The notes beneath the pieces are model-generated. The model worked only from the letters and a program-made list of their open reading frames with translations, did no database searches and was not told the origin of the DNA. Made by a program: the position numbers and the translations under genes. Positions 1 to 8,965 of a DNA stretch of 64,000 nt are shown in pieces (positions within the stretch are counted from its first letter, which is position 1; each line of letters starts with the position of its first letter). This stretch comes from Streptomyces sp. NBC_00223 (GTDB lineage Bacteria; Actinomycetota; Actinomycetes; Streptomycetales; Streptomycetaceae), in contig NZ_CP108109.1 of NCBI RefSeq assembly GCF_036199905.1, positions 6,454,501 to 6,518,500 on the forward strand, read 5' to 3'.

Positions 1-1
1 G

Positions 2-1579
2 GCCGCCGCGCCGACCAGCAAGCTCGGACAGGACCTGCTGCGGCTGCGTGACTGGGCCGACGAGACCGAGACCGGCGACCGGGACGGGCTCACCCCGGGC
101 GTCTCGGACCGGGCCTGGAGCCAGGTCACCGTCACCTCCAGGGAGTGCCTGGGCGCCACCAAGTGCGCCTATGGCGCCGAATGCTTCGCCGAGGCCGCCA
201 GGGAGCGGGCCAAGCTCGCCGATGTGGTGGTCACCAATCACGCGCTGCTGGCGATCGACGCCATCGAGGGCGCGCCCGTGCTGCCCAGCCATGAGGTGCT
301 GATCATCGACGAGGCGCACGAACTGGTCTCGCGCGTCACCGGGGTCGCCACCGGCGAGCTCACCCCCCTCGGTGTCAGCCGGGCGGTCAAGCGCGCCGCC
401 AGGCTGGTCAACGAGAAGGCGGCCGACGCGCTGCTGAGCGCGGGCGAGGGGTTCGAGCGCCTGATGGAACTCGCCCTGCCCGGGCGGCTGGAGGAGATCC
501 CGGAGGATCTCGGTTACGCCCTGGCCGCGCTGCGGGACGCCTGCCGGCAGGTGATCGTCGCGCTGGGCGACACCCGCGACAAGTCCGTGCAGGACGAGGA
601 CGCGGTGCGCAAACAGGCCCTCGCCGCGGTCGAGCACGTCCACGACGTCAGCGAACGCCTTGTACAGGGCTCGGAGTACGACGTGGTGTGGTGCGAGCGG
701 CACGACCGGTACGGGGCGTCGCTGCGGGTCGCGCCGCTGAGCGTGTCCGGGCTGCTGCGCGAGAAGCTGTTCACTGAGCGTTCGGTGGTGCTCACCTCGG
801 CCACCCTGAAACTGGGCGGTGACTTCAACGGGGTGGGTGCCTCGCTCGGCCTGGCACCCGAGGGCACCGTGGGCGAGGACGTACCGCAGTGGAAGGGCCT
901 CGACGTCGGTTCGCCCTTCGACTACCCCAGGCAGGGCATCCTCTACGTGGCCAGGCATCTCGCGCAGCCGGGGCGGGACAGCAACCGGGAGGACATGCTC
1001 GACGAACTCGCCGAGCTGATCGAGGCCGCCGGTGGCCGTACGCTCGGGCTCTTCTCGTCCATGCGCGGTGCCCAGGCGGCCGCGGAAGCGATGCGGGGGC
1101 GGCTGGACCATCCGGTGCTCCTGCAGGGCGAGGAGACGCTGGGGGAGCTGATCCGCGCCTTCGCGGAGGACGCCAGGACGTGTCTGTTCGGGACGCTGTC
1201 ACTGTGGCAGGGCGTGGACGTGCCGGGGACGAACTGCCAGTTGGTCGTGATGGACCGGATTCCGTTCCCGCGGCCCGACGATCCGCTGATGAGCGCCCGG
1301 CAGAAGTCCGTCGAGGAGAACGGCGGCAATGGCTTCATGGCGGTCGCGGCCACCCACGCGGCGCTGCTGATGGCGCAGGGGGCCGGCCGGCTGATCCGGG
1401 CGACGGGCGACCGGGGAGTGGTGGCCGTCCTTGACCCCAGGCTGGCGAACGCCCGCTACGGGAGCTTTCTGCGCGCCTCGATGCCCGAGTTCTGGTACAC
1501 CACGGACCGCAACCAGGTGCGGAGGTCGCTGGCGGCGATCGACGCGACGGCGAAGGTCCCGGTGGGCGAAACCGTTTGA
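2..1579 (+). CDS. DinG/XPD-like ATP-dependent DNA helicase (5' end outside window)
   Basis: Superfamily 2 helicase of the iron-sulphur DinG/XPD type, expected to unwind DNA 5'-3' in repair. The open frame runs from the window edge, so the Walker A motif and first cluster cysteine are off-window. Visible are three closely spaced cysteines (SRECLGATKCAYGAECF), a DEAH box in LIIDEAHEL, and the C-terminal helicase motifs WQGVDVPG and GRLIRATGDRG. It ends about 75 bp from the convergent lexA, with a shared hairpin between them. Family assignment is firm; the exact subfamily is not decided without the N-terminus. Confidence 0.88.
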   Translation, partial: AAAPTSKLGQDLLRLRDWADETETGDRDGLTPGVSDRAWSQVTVTSRECLGATKCAYGAECFAEAARERAKLADVVVTNHALLAIDAIEGAPVLPSHEVLIIDEAHELVSRVTGVATGELTPLGVSRAVKRAARLVNEKAADALLSAGEGFERLMELALPGRLEEIPEDLGYALAALRDACRQVIVALGDTRDKSVQDEDAVRKQALAAVEHVHDVSERLVQGSEYDVVWCERHDRYGASLRVAPLSVSGLLREKLFTERSVVLTSATLKLGGDFNGVGASLGLAPEGTVGEDVPQWKGLDVGSPFDYPRQGILYVARHLAQPGRDSNREDMLDELAELIEAAGGRTLGLFSSMRGAQAAAEAMRGRLDHPVLLQGEETLGELIRAFAEDARTCLFGTLSLWQGVDVPGTNCQLVVMDRIPFPRPDDPLMSARQKSVEENGGNGFMAVAATHAALLMAQGAGRLIRATGDRGVVAVLDPRLANARYGSFLRASMPEFWYTTDRNQVRRSLAAIDATAKVPVGETV

Positions 1580-1603
1580 GGCGGTCAGTGATGGGCACGG
1601 CGA

Positions 1604-1635
1604 GGCCCCGGAACCCGTGCTGGGATTCCGGGGCC
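1604..1635. terminator. Bidirectional hairpin terminator between helicase and lexA
   Basis: A perfect 10-bp stem (GGCCCCGGAA paired with TTCCGGGGCC) with a 12-nt loop that can itself pair CCC/GGG. It lies between two convergent genes and so can serve both. There is no long U-tract, which is usual in this group. Confidence 0.6.
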
Positions 1636-1652
1636 CGAGGGGAGTGGCCGGC

Positions 1653-2432
1653 TCACACCCGGCGCAGTACGGCCACCACCTTGCCGAGGATGGTCGCCTC
1701 GTCACCGGGGATGGGCTGGTAGGCCGCGTTGTGCGGCAGCAGCCACACATGGCCGTTGTCCCGCTTGAAGCGTTTGACGGTCGCCTCGCCGTCCAGCATG
1801 GCCGCGACGATGTCGCCGTTCTCCGCCACGGGCTGACGGCGTACGGTCACCCAGTCGCCGTCGCAGATGGCGGCCTCGATCATCGAGTCACCGACCACCT
1901 TGAGCACGAACAGCTCGCCGTCGCCGACCAGCTGACGGGGGAGCGGGAAGATGTCCTCGACTGACTCCTCGGCGAGGATCGGGCCGCCCGCGGCGATCCG
2001 GCCGACCAGCGGGACGTACGACGCGGAGGGCTTGCCGGTGGTGTCGGTGGGCTGCGAGTGGCCGGCGTCCGAGGCGCGGACCTCGTACGCGCGCGGCCGG
2101 TGCGGGTCGCGGCGCAGGAAGCCCTTGCGCTCCAGGGCCATCAACTGATGGGCCACCGAGGAGGTGCTGGACAGCCCCACGGCCTGGCCGATCTCGCGCA
2201 TGGAGGGCGGATATCCGCGACGCTGCACCGAGTCCCTGATGACCTCGATAACGCGCCGCTGCCTTTCCGTGAGTCCCGAGCTGTCGGCACGAATGCCCGG
2301 CGGGCGGCCGGGAAGCGAGCGGGCGGGCTTCGGGGCGCTGTCTTCGTTCATCACGTCCAACGGGCCGATTCGATCCGGGGAGCGGTCATGTGCGGCCAAT
2401 GCGGCTGCGGCGCTCTCTGCGGTGGTGGTCAC
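1653..2432 (-). CDS. lexA: LexA, SOS-response transcriptional repressor
   Basis: Represses SOS genes and self-cleaves when stimulated by RecA on single-stranded DNA. The N-terminal winged helix-turn-helix (from LTERQRRVIEVIRDSV through SMREIGQAVGLSS) is followed by the C-terminal protease domain. That domain has the Ala-Gly cleavage site in RIAAGGP, the nucleophile serine in VGDSMIEA and the general-base lysine in EATVKRF. The GTG at 2432 is chosen (259 aa) because AAAGGGG sits 6-7 nt upstream; an in-frame GTG at 2459 has no ribosome-binding site. Two LexA-type boxes lie upstream, so autoregulation is expected. Confidence 0.96.
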   Translation of the reverse strand: MTTTAESAAAALAAHDRSPDRIGPLDVMNEDSAPKPARSLPGRPPGIRADSSGLTERQRRVIEVIRDSVQRRGYPPSMREIGQAVGLSSTSSVAHQLMALERKGFLRRDPHRPRAYEVRASDAGHSQPTDTTGKPSASYVPLVGRIAAGGPILAEESVEDIFPLPRQLVGDGELFVLKVVGDSMIEAAICDGDWVTVRRQPVAENGDIVAAMLDGEATVKRFKRDNGHVWLLPHNAAYQPIPGDEATILGKVVAVLRRV

Positions 2433-2533
2433 GGCGGCCCCTTTCGAGATGTTCTCCACCGCATGGACTGCGGTCGGCCCGCCTTCGTGCGCGGGCAGTT
2501 AGTACAACGGTAGTGGGTTTCGAAAGGTTGCGC

Positions 2534-2547
2534 CAAACACACGTTCG
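2534..2547. promoter_or_regulatory. LexA (SOS) box 1 upstream of lexA
   Basis: CAAACACACGTTCG matches the actinobacterial/Gram-positive consensus CGAAC-N4-GTTCG at 9 of 10 fixed positions. It lies about 100 bp upstream of the lexA start. Confidence 0.7.
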
Positions 2548-2597
2548 AGTGAATTTGCATAAATCCGCTGACGTGATCAAGGTACCGGGTGTATCGA

Positions 2598-2613
2598 TCG
2601 AATGGAAGTTCGA
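2598..2613. promoter_or_regulatory. LexA (SOS) box 2 in the lexA-nrdR intergenic region
   Basis: TCGAATGGAAGTTCGA is a near-perfect palindrome matching CGAAC-N4-GTTCG at 9 of 10 fixed positions. It is 51 bp outside box 1 and about 320 bp from the divergent nrdR start. It could serve lexA alone or also damp the divergent transcript. Confidence 0.65.
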
Positions 2614-2756
2614 TTGCGGCACATTCGATGACTCTCCGCCGAGCCCTGCGAGCCAGTGTGTCACCCCCGCCCCGATGACGTGCCGCGCCGCTTCTTCCCC
2701 TACGCTCTGGGGCGTCCCGACTACGACACGCGGGACAGGGGTGCTGCGCCACCGCC

Positions 2757-2802
2757 ACCAGATCTAGTGGTTGGATAGAGCCCAGCCACCACAAGTTGTG
2801 GT
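2757..2802. promoter_or_regulatory. Paired NrdR boxes upstream of nrdR-nrdJ
   Basis: Two 15-bp palindromic elements, ACCAGATCTAGTGGT (2757-2771) and ACCACAAGTTGTGGT (2788-2802). Their centres are 31 bp apart, i.e. three helical turns. Tandem palindromes in helical phase upstream of ribonucleotide reductase genes are the hallmark of NrdR control, and the first gene downstream encodes NrdR. The assignment rests on spacing, symmetry and context. Confidence 0.75.
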
Positions 2803-2932
2803 TGCGAAGTGGATTCGGTGGCTCCATCGCCAGCCGGATCGCCTATGCTTGTGGCGGCTTCGAAGGCCCGTACGGGCCTGTCGAAAACGTCTTTGTCGTG
2901 CGCTCACCACGGGTGAGGGAGGGAGTGGAACC

Positions 2933-3451
2933 GTGCACTGTCCCTTCTGCCGACACCCCGACAGCCGTGTCGTCGACAGCCGCACCACCGACGACGGAGC
3001 CTCGATCCGCCGGCGGCGTCAGTGCCCGGACTGCGGTCGGCGGTTCACCACCGTCGAGACCGCGTCGCTCATGGTGATCAAACGCAGCGGCGTCACCGAA
3101 CCGTTCAGCCGTAACAAGGTGATCGCGGGCGTGCGCAAGGCTTGCCAGGGACGGCCCGTCACCGAGGACGCCCTCGCCCAGCTGGGGCAGCGCGTCGAGG
3201 AGGCGGTCAGGGCCACCGGCAGTGCCGAGCTGTCCACCCACGACGTCGGACTGGCCATACTCGGCCCGCTCCAGGACCTCGATCTCGTCGCCTATCTGCG
3301 CTTCGCCAGTGTGTATCGGGCCTTCGACTCGCTTGAGGACTTCGAGAGGGCCATCACGGAACTGCGCGAGCAGCTTCCGCCCACCACTCCTGGCGGGCTC
3401 GACGAGGACCTCGGAGTCCCCGTGGCCGCGCCCGCTTCCGCCGACGGCTGA
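2933..3451 (+). CDS. nrdR: NrdR, repressor of ribonucleotide reductase genes
   Basis: A zinc-ribbon (HCPFC at the N-terminus, CPDCGRRF near residue 31) is followed by an ATP-cone domain, giving 172 aa, the usual NrdR size. ATP/dATP binding changes its oligomeric state so that it represses nrd promoters when dATP is plentiful. The GTG start is chosen because the zinc-ribbon begins immediately and GAGGGAGGGAGTGG precedes it; upstream in-frame codons would add non-family sequence. It is followed after 116 bp by nrdJ, its main target, and preceded by the paired palindromes at 2757-2802. Confidence 0.96.
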   Translation: MHCPFCRHPDSRVVDSRTTDDGASIRRRRQCPDCGRRFTTVETASLMVIKRSGVTEPFSRNKVIAGVRKACQGRPVTEDALAQLGQRVEEAVRATGSAELSTHDVGLAILGPLQDLDLVAYLRFASVYRAFDSLEDFERAITELREQLPPTTPGGLDEDLGVPVAAPASADG

Positions 3452-3567
3452 GCGGCGCCAGGACCAGGATTTGCCGGTGCGCCACGGGCGCTCCGGCGGC
3501 AGACATCACTGTGCCGCGGGGAAGAACCGGGCACATCTGGGCGTTTTCGCCCGTATAGGGAGGCGGC

Positions 3568-6456
3568 ATGACAGAGACGACGAGCGGCCCGGCACGCGGT
3601 TCTCGTACCAAGGGTTCCAAGGCGAGCAAGGGTCTGCGCATCGAGCGCATCCACACCACCCCCGGCGTGCATCCGTACGACGAGGTGGTCTGGGAGCACC
3701 GGGACGTCGTCATGACCAACTGGCGCGACGGCTCGATCAACTTCGAGCAGCGTGGCGTCGAGTTCCCCGACTTCTGGTCGGTGAACGCGGTCAACATCGT
3801 CACCAGCAAGTACTTCCGCGGCGCGGTCGGCAGCCCCCAGCGGGAGAAGAGCCTCAAGCAGCTCATCGACCGCGTGGTGCACACCTACCGCAGGGCCGGT
3901 GAGGAGCACGGCTACTTCGTGTCCCCCGCGGACGCCGAGATCTTCGAGCACGAGCTTGCGTACGCGCTGCTGCACCAGGTGTTCAGCTTCAACTCGCCGG
4001 TGTGGTTCAACGTGGGCACCGCGCAGCCCCAGCAGGTGTCGGCCTGCTTCATCCTGTCCGTCGACGACTCCATGGAGTCGATCCTCGACTGGTACAAGGA
4101 AGAGGGCATGATCTTCAAGGGCGGCTCGGGCGCCGGCCTGAACCTCTCCAGGATCCGCTCGTCCAAGGAACTGCTCTCCTCAGGCGGCAACGCGTCCGGG
4201 CCGGTCTCCTTCATGCGCGGCGCCGACGCCTCCGCGGGCACCATCAAGTCGGGCGGTGCCACCCGCCGCGCCGCCAAGATGGTCGTCCTGGACGTGGACC
4301 ACCCGGACGTCGAGGCGTTCATCGAGACCAAGGTCAAGGAAGAGGAGAAGATCCGCGCCCTTCGTGACGCGGGCTTCGACATGGACCTCGGCGGTGACGA
4401 CATCACCTCCGTCCAGTACCAGAACGCCAACAACTCGGTGCGCGTCAACGACGAGTTCATGAAGGCGTACGAGACGGGCTCCAAGTTCGGCCTGCGCGCC
4501 AGGATGACCGGCGAGGTCATCGAGGAGGTCGACGCCAAGGCGCTCTTCCGCAAGCTGGCCGAGGCCGCGTGGGCCTGCGCCGACCCGGGGATCCAGTACG
4601 ACGACACGATCAACCACTGGCACACCTCGCCGGAGTCCGGCCGGATCACCGCCTCCAACCCGTGCAGCGAGTACATGCACCTGGACAACTCCAGCTGCAA
4701 CCTGGCCTCGCTGAACCTGCTGAAGTTCCTGCGCGACGACAACGAGGGCAACCAGTCCTTCGACGCCGTGCGCTTCGCCAAGGTCGTCGAGCTGGTCATC
4801 ACCGCGATGGACATCTCCATCTGCTTCGCGGACTTCCCGACCCAGAAGATCGGTGAGACCACCCGCGCCTTCCGCCAGCTCGGCATCGGCTACGCCAACC
4901 TGGGCGCGCTGCTCATGGCCACCGGCCACGCCTACGACTCCGACGGCGGCCGCGGACTCGCCGGTGCCATCACCTCCCTGATGACCGGCACGTCCTACAA
5001 GCGGTCCGCGGAACTGGCCGCGGTCGTCGGCCCGTACGACGGCTACGCCCGCAACGCGGACGCCCACAAGCGCGTCATGCGGCAGCACTCGGACGCCAAC
5101 GCGGCGGCCACCCGTGTGGACGACCTGGACTCACCGGTCTGGGCCGCGGCCACCGAGTCATGGCAGGACGTCATCCGGCTCGGTGAGAAGAACGGATTCC
5201 GCAACGCGCAGGCGTCGGTCCTCGCGCCGACCGGCACCATCGGCCTGATGATGGACTGCGACACCACAGGCGTCGAACCCGACCTGGCCCTGGTCAAGTT
5301 CAAGAAGCTGGTCGGCGGCGGCTCCATGCAGATCGTGAACAACACGGTCCCCAAGGCGCTCAGGCGGCTCGGGTACGCGGAGGAGCAGATCGAGGCGATC
5401 GTCGCCCACATCGCCGAGCACGGCAATGTGATCGACGCCCCCGACCTCAAGCAGGAGCACTACTCGGTCTTCGACTGCGCCATGGGCGAGCGGGCGATCT
5501 CCGCCATGGGTCACGTCCGGATGATGGCCGCCGCGCAGCCCTTCCTGTCCGGCGCGATCTCCAAGACGGTGAACCTGCCCGAGTCGGCCACCGTCGAAGA
5601 GGTCGAGGAGGTCTACTTCGAGGGCTGGAGGCTCGGCCTCAAGGCACTCGCGATCTACCGCGACAACTGCAAGGTCGGCCAGCCCCTCTCCGCCAAGAAG
5701 AAGGAAGAGGCGAAGACCGAGGCCGTCACGGAGGTTCCCGCGTCGGTCGAGAAGGTCGTCGAGTACCGCCCGGTCCGCAAGCGTCTCCCCAAGGGCCGTC
5801 CCGGGATCACCACGTCCTTCACCGTCGGCGGCGCCGAGGGCTACATGACGGCCAACTCCTACCCGGACGACGGCCTGGGCGAGGTCTTCCTCAAGATGTC
5901 CAAGCAGGGTTCCACCCTCGCGGGCATGATGGACGCCTTCTCCATCGCCGTGTCGGTCGGCATGCAGTACGGCGTGCCGCTGGAGACCTACGTCTCGAAG
6001 TTCACCAACATGCGCTTCGAGCCGGCCGGTCTGACCGACGACCCGGACGTGCGCATGGCGCAGTCCATCGTCGACTACATCTTCCGGCGGCTGGCACTGG
6101 ACTTCCTGCCCTTCGAGACGCGTTCCGCGCTGGGCATTCACTCCGCCGACGAACGCCAGCGTCACCTGGACACGGGCTCCTACGAGGCCGGTGACGACGA
6201 GATGGACGTCGAGAGCCTGGCCCAGTCCGCGCCGCGCGAGGTGGAGGCGCGCAAGCCGCTCTCCGTGGCCAAGCCCGTGGAAGCGGCGGCGGTCGCCCCG
6301 GCGCCCAAGGAGGCCCACAACTCCACGGAGCTGCTGGAGATCCAGCTGGGGCTGAACGCCGACGCCCCCCTGTGCTTCTCCTGCGGCACGAAGATGCGCA
6401 GGGCCGGCAGCTGCTACCTCTGCGAGGGATGCGGGTCGACCAGCGGATGCAGCTGA
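3568..6456 (+). CDS. nrdJ: NrdJ, class II (adenosylcobalamin-dependent) ribonucleotide reductase
   Basis: Reduces ribonucleotides to deoxyribonucleotides using a radical generated from adenosylcobalamin, independently of oxygen. The 962-aa protein has the barrel active-site segments NPCSEYMHLDNSSCNLAS and LAPTGTIGLMMD. The C-terminal tail is cysteine-rich (CFSC, CYLCEGCG, final GCS), as in the zinc-binding re-reducing tail of the actinobacterial enzymes. The start is supported by GGGAGGCGGC just upstream. It follows nrdR in the same direction and ends at a strong hairpin. Confidence 0.97.
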   Translation: MTETTSGPARGSRTKGSKASKGLRIERIHTTPGVHPYDEVVWEHRDVVMTNWRDGSINFEQRGVEFPDFWSVNAVNIVTSKYFRGAVGSPQREKSLKQLIDRVVHTYRRAGEEHGYFVSPADAEIFEHELAYALLHQVFSFNSPVWFNVGTAQPQQVSACFILSVDDSMESILDWYKEEGMIFKGGSGAGLNLSRIRSSKELLSSGGNASGPVSFMRGADASAGTIKSGGATRRAAKMVVLDVDHPDVEAFIETKVKEEEKIRALRDAGFDMDLGGDDITSVQYQNANNSVRVNDEFMKAYETGSKFGLRARMTGEVIEEVDAKALFRKLAEAAWACADPGIQYDDTINHWHTSPESGRITASNPCSEYMHLDNSSCNLASLNLLKFLRDDNEGNQSFDAVRFAKVVELVITAMDISICFADFPTQKIGETTRAFRQLGIGYANLGALLMATGHAYDSDGGRGLAGAITSLMTGTSYKRSAELAAVVGPYDGYARNADAHKRVMRQHSDANAAATRVDDLDSPVWAAATESWQDVIRLGEKNGFRNAQASVLAPTGTIGLMMDCDTTGVEPDLALVKFKKLVGGGSMQIVNNTVPKALRRLGYAEEQIEAIVAHIAEHGNVIDAPDLKQEHYSVFDCAMGERAISAMGHVRMMAAAQPFLSGAISKTVNLPESATVEEVEEVYFEGWRLGLKALAIYRDNCKVGQPLSAKKKEEAKTEAVTEVPASVEKVVEYRPVRKRLPKGRPGITTSFTVGGAEGYMTANSYPDDGLGEVFLKMSKQGSTLAGMMDAFSIAVSVGMQYGVPLETYVSKFTNMRFEPAGLTDDPDVRMAQSIVDYIFRRLALDFLPFETRSALGIHSADERQRHLDTGSYEAGDDEMDVESLAQSAPREVEARKPLSVAKPVEAAAVAPAPKEAHNSTELLEIQLGLNADAPLCFSCGTKMRRAGSCYLCEGCGSTSGCS

Positions 6457-6506
6457 TCCGCCGCGTGTCCGTTGCTCGCGGGTAGGTGAGCCGACGGTCG
6501 TATGAG

Positions 6507-6544
6507 CCGATGGGGAGTCGTTCGAGTGAACGGCTCCCCATCGG
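6507..6544 (+). terminator. Strong hairpin terminator after nrdJ
   Basis: A 17-bp stem (CCGATGGGGAGTCGTTC against its complement with one G-U pair) closes a four-base GAGT loop. A T-containing stretch follows. This is the cleanest terminator in the left half of the window. Confidence 0.85.
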
Positions 6545-6628
6545 TGTTTACGTCTCCTGGGGGCGGTGGGGAAGACCTCTCGGAGAAGGCCGACTGTACG
6601 GCTCGAAGATCAACAACAGGGGGAAGTC

Positions 6629-7399
6629 ATGACGGACCTGGGCATCAGCTACGTGGGCGGGCCGACGTCGGTCATCGAGATCGGCGGGGTGCGGCTGCTC
6701 ACCGATCCGACGTTCGACGAACCGGGGGCGTATCCGATCGGGACGCGGGCGCTCACCAAGACCGTGGGTCCCGCGATCCGGCAGGACGCGATCGGGCCGG
6801 TGGACGCCGTACTGCTCTCGCACGACCAGCACCCCGACAACCTGGACGCCGCCGGCCGGCTGCTGGTGGAGGAAGCCGCCCTCGTGCTGTCCACGCGGTC
6901 CGCCCGTGAGCGGCTGGCGGGGCAGGTGCGTGTCCTGCCGAACTGGGAGCACACCGAGCTACCGCGCCCGGGCGGCGGCGTGCTCAGGGTCACCGGGGTG
7001 CCCGCGCAGCACGGGCCCGACGGGAGCGAGGCGGTGGTCGGCGAGGTCACCGGGTTCGTACTGTCCGGCACGGACCTGCCCACCGTGTACATCAGCGGGG
7101 ACAACGCCTCGCTCGATGTCGTCCGGTCCGTCGCCGACCGTTTCGGACCGTTCGACATCGCGCTGCTCTTCGCCGGTGCGGCGCGGACCGACCTGGTGCC
7201 CGAGGCGCCCCTCACCCTGACGAGTGAGCAGGCGGCGCGGGCGGCGGTGATACTGGGCGCCCGCGCGGTCGTACCCCTGCACTTCGAGCACTGGGGACAT
7301 TTCACCGAGGACGGCGACAGGCTGGAGGCCGCTTTCGCCGCCGCGGGGCTCTCGAAGCGGCTGTTCCGACTGAAGCCCGGGGAGTCCATCAGGCTCTGA
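6629..7399 (+). CDS. Metallo-beta-lactamase-fold hydrolase (UlaG-like)
   Basis: A 256-aa protein of the COG2220-type metallo-beta-lactamase superfamily. The N-terminus is the usual strand pair (ISYVGGPTSVIEIGGVRLLTDPTFD). The metal-binding region is LLSHDQHPDNLD, and a late histidine lies in VVPLHFEHWGHF. The ATG at 6629 is preceded by AGGGGGAAG at good spacing, so an upstream in-frame start at 6566 is rejected. The substrate cannot be read from the sequence. It stands alone after the nrdJ terminator. Confidence 0.85.
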   Translation: MTDLGISYVGGPTSVIEIGGVRLLTDPTFDEPGAYPIGTRALTKTVGPAIRQDAIGPVDAVLLSHDQHPDNLDAAGRLLVEEAALVLSTRSARERLAGQVRVLPNWEHTELPRPGGGVLRVTGVPAQHGPDGSEAVVGEVTGFVLSGTDLPTVYISGDNASLDVVRSVADRFGPFDIALLFAGAARTDLVPEAPLTLTSEQAARAAVILGARAVVPLHFEHWGHFTEDGDRLEAAFAAAGLSKRLFRLKPGESIRL

Positions 7400-7449
7400 T
7401 CTGCCGGAGGGGGACGATTCCGGGGGCCCGACGCCACTACGATGGCGCG

Positions 7450-8055
7450 GTGTTGGTGAAGTGGATACGCTGCGGCGTCGTCGATCGGCCAGGGTTCGAC
7501 CGGGGGCAGCGCAGATGGGCGGCGCTCAGGGAACAACCCGGGTTTCTGGGGCAGGGCGGCGGCTGGAGCCGGTCGCAGCCCGGAGTGGCGCATCTCTTTG
7601 CCTTCTGGGAGAGCCGGCGGTCCTACGACGCCTTCATGGCCGGGCCGCACGACGGTATCGCGGCCGGTCAGCAGGGCACCTTCGAGATGCTCGCCGTGCG
7701 CCTGTTCGAGCAGCGGCTTGAGGTGAAGGTCGGCTTCGAGCCGCGCTTCGCCGACGCGGACCTGCTGCGGGTGGCACTGTGCAAGGTCCATCCTGAGCGG
7801 GTCGAGCACTTCACGCTGATGCAGGAACGGGTGTGGAACCCGGCCATGGCCGGGTCGCCCGGCATGCTGCGCGGGGTCTTCGCCCAGGGCTCGGGGGACG
7901 ACTTCGTGGTGCTGTCGATGTGGGACACGGCGACCGAACACGGCAAATACCGTGAGGGATCCGTCTCGCGGCTCTCCGAGCGGGCCGACCTGGACACCGA
8001 TGTGCTGTCTGTGGCGGGCGATGTGGTGGACGTGGTGCAGGCGTGGACGGTCTGA
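7450..8055 (+). CDS. YdbC-like protein with two ABM-type (DUF4937) halves
   Basis: A 201-aa protein that appears to be a tandem of ferredoxin-like ABM folds: residues 1-100 (LVKWIRC start, HLFAFWESRRSYDAFM) and 101-201 (LRVALCKVHPERVEHF, VVLSMWDTATEHGKY). Such folds occur in small monooxygenases and stress proteins; no catalytic role is assigned. The GTG start has no ribosome-binding site but sits 6 nt after TACGAT, a good -10 hexamer, suggesting a leaderless mRNA. Confidence 0.75.
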   Translation: MLVKWIRCGVVDRPGFDRGQRRWAALREQPGFLGQGGGWSRSQPGVAHLFAFWESRRSYDAFMAGPHDGIAAGQQGTFEMLAVRLFEQRLEVKVGFEPRFADADLLRVALCKVHPERVEHFTLMQERVWNPAMAGSPGMLRGVFAQGSGDDFVVLSMWDTATEHGKYREGSVSRLSERADLDTDVLSVAGDVVDVVQAWTV

Positions 8056-8233
8056 GGGCGCCGGGCGTGCCCGGCCCCGCATGTGCGGTACGGGCCTCCG
8101 GCGCGCCCGGTCCGGCGGGTGAGTGCGGTCGGGCCGCTCCGGCCCGCGCGGATGCCCGCCAAGGCGGTGGCCGGCGGGAATCGGCCGGCCGACCTGAGCA
8201 CCGGAAGCCCGTATGAGCAATAGGCTGGCCGAT

Positions 8234-8896
8234 ATGGGACGCCCTCGCCGTATCGTGCTCATCCGGCACGGAGAGTCCCAGGGCAACGAGGACGGCGCCA
8301 TTTACGAACGGGTGCCGGACCACGCCCTGGAGCTCACCGCCGACGGACGCCGGCAGGCCGCGAGCGCCGGCGCCGGGCTGCGCGAGGTGTTCGCCGAGGA
8401 GCCGGTGCAGGCGTATGTCTCCCCCTACCGCAGAACCTGGAGCACCTACCGGTCGCTGGGCCTGAATCCCGCGCTGGTCCACGCGCGCGAGGAACCGAGG
8501 CTGCGGGAGCAGGACTGGGGCAACTGGCAGGACCAGGAGGACATCCAGCGGCAGCGCAAGGCCCGCGACGCGTACGGGCACTTCTTCTACCGTTTCGCGA
8601 TGGGGGAGAGCGGGGCGGATGTCTACGACCGGGTCGGCTCGTTCCTGGAGACGCTCTACCGGGCCTTCGACAAGCCGGACTTCCCGCCGAACGTCCTGCT
8701 GGTCACCCATGGGCTCACCATGCGGCTGTTCTGCATGCGCTGGTTCCACTGGACGGTCGAGGAGTTCGAGACGCTGTCCAACCCGTCCAACGGGGAGACC
8801 CGGATGCTGCTGCTCGACAGCACGGGGCGTTATGCCCTTGACCGGCCGTTCGAGCGCTGGGGCACTCCGGGCCCGCCCGGCGGCGGTTTCCAGTGA
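8234..8896 (+). CDS. Histidine-phosphatase (phosphoglycerate-mutase superfamily) protein
   Basis: The phosphoacceptor motif LIRHGES lies at residues 8-14, and the second catalytic histidine in LLVTHGLTMRLF near residue 165. The charged core fits a phosphatase of unknown small-molecule or phosphoprotein substrate. I choose the ATG at 8234 (220 aa) over the in-frame ATG at 8213. TAGGCT, an excellent -10 element, occupies 8221-8226, inside the longer reading, and leaves a leaderless start 7 nt downstream. The longer start adds only seven unconserved-looking residues. Confidence 0.85.
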   Translation: MGRPRRIVLIRHGESQGNEDGAIYERVPDHALELTADGRRQAASAGAGLREVFAEEPVQAYVSPYRRTWSTYRSLGLNPALVHAREEPRLREQDWGNWQDQEDIQRQRKARDAYGHFFYRFAMGESGADVYDRVGSFLETLYRAFDKPDFPPNVLLVTHGLTMRLFCMRWFHWTVEEFETLSNPSNGETRMLLLDSTGRYALDRPFERWGTPGPPGGGFQ

Positions 8897-8965
8897 GCCC
8901 GGCGCGGTGAGCTTCGGCACATAGAGATTGACCCGGATGAGGCGCGATGCCAGAGTTTCGACGCC

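Noticed and set aside
8056..8108. Hairpin after the YdbC-like gene as terminator
   Set aside because: The arms GGGCGCCGG and CCGGCGCGCCC need a 2-base bulge and the loop is over 30 nt; at this GC content such pairing is expected by chance.
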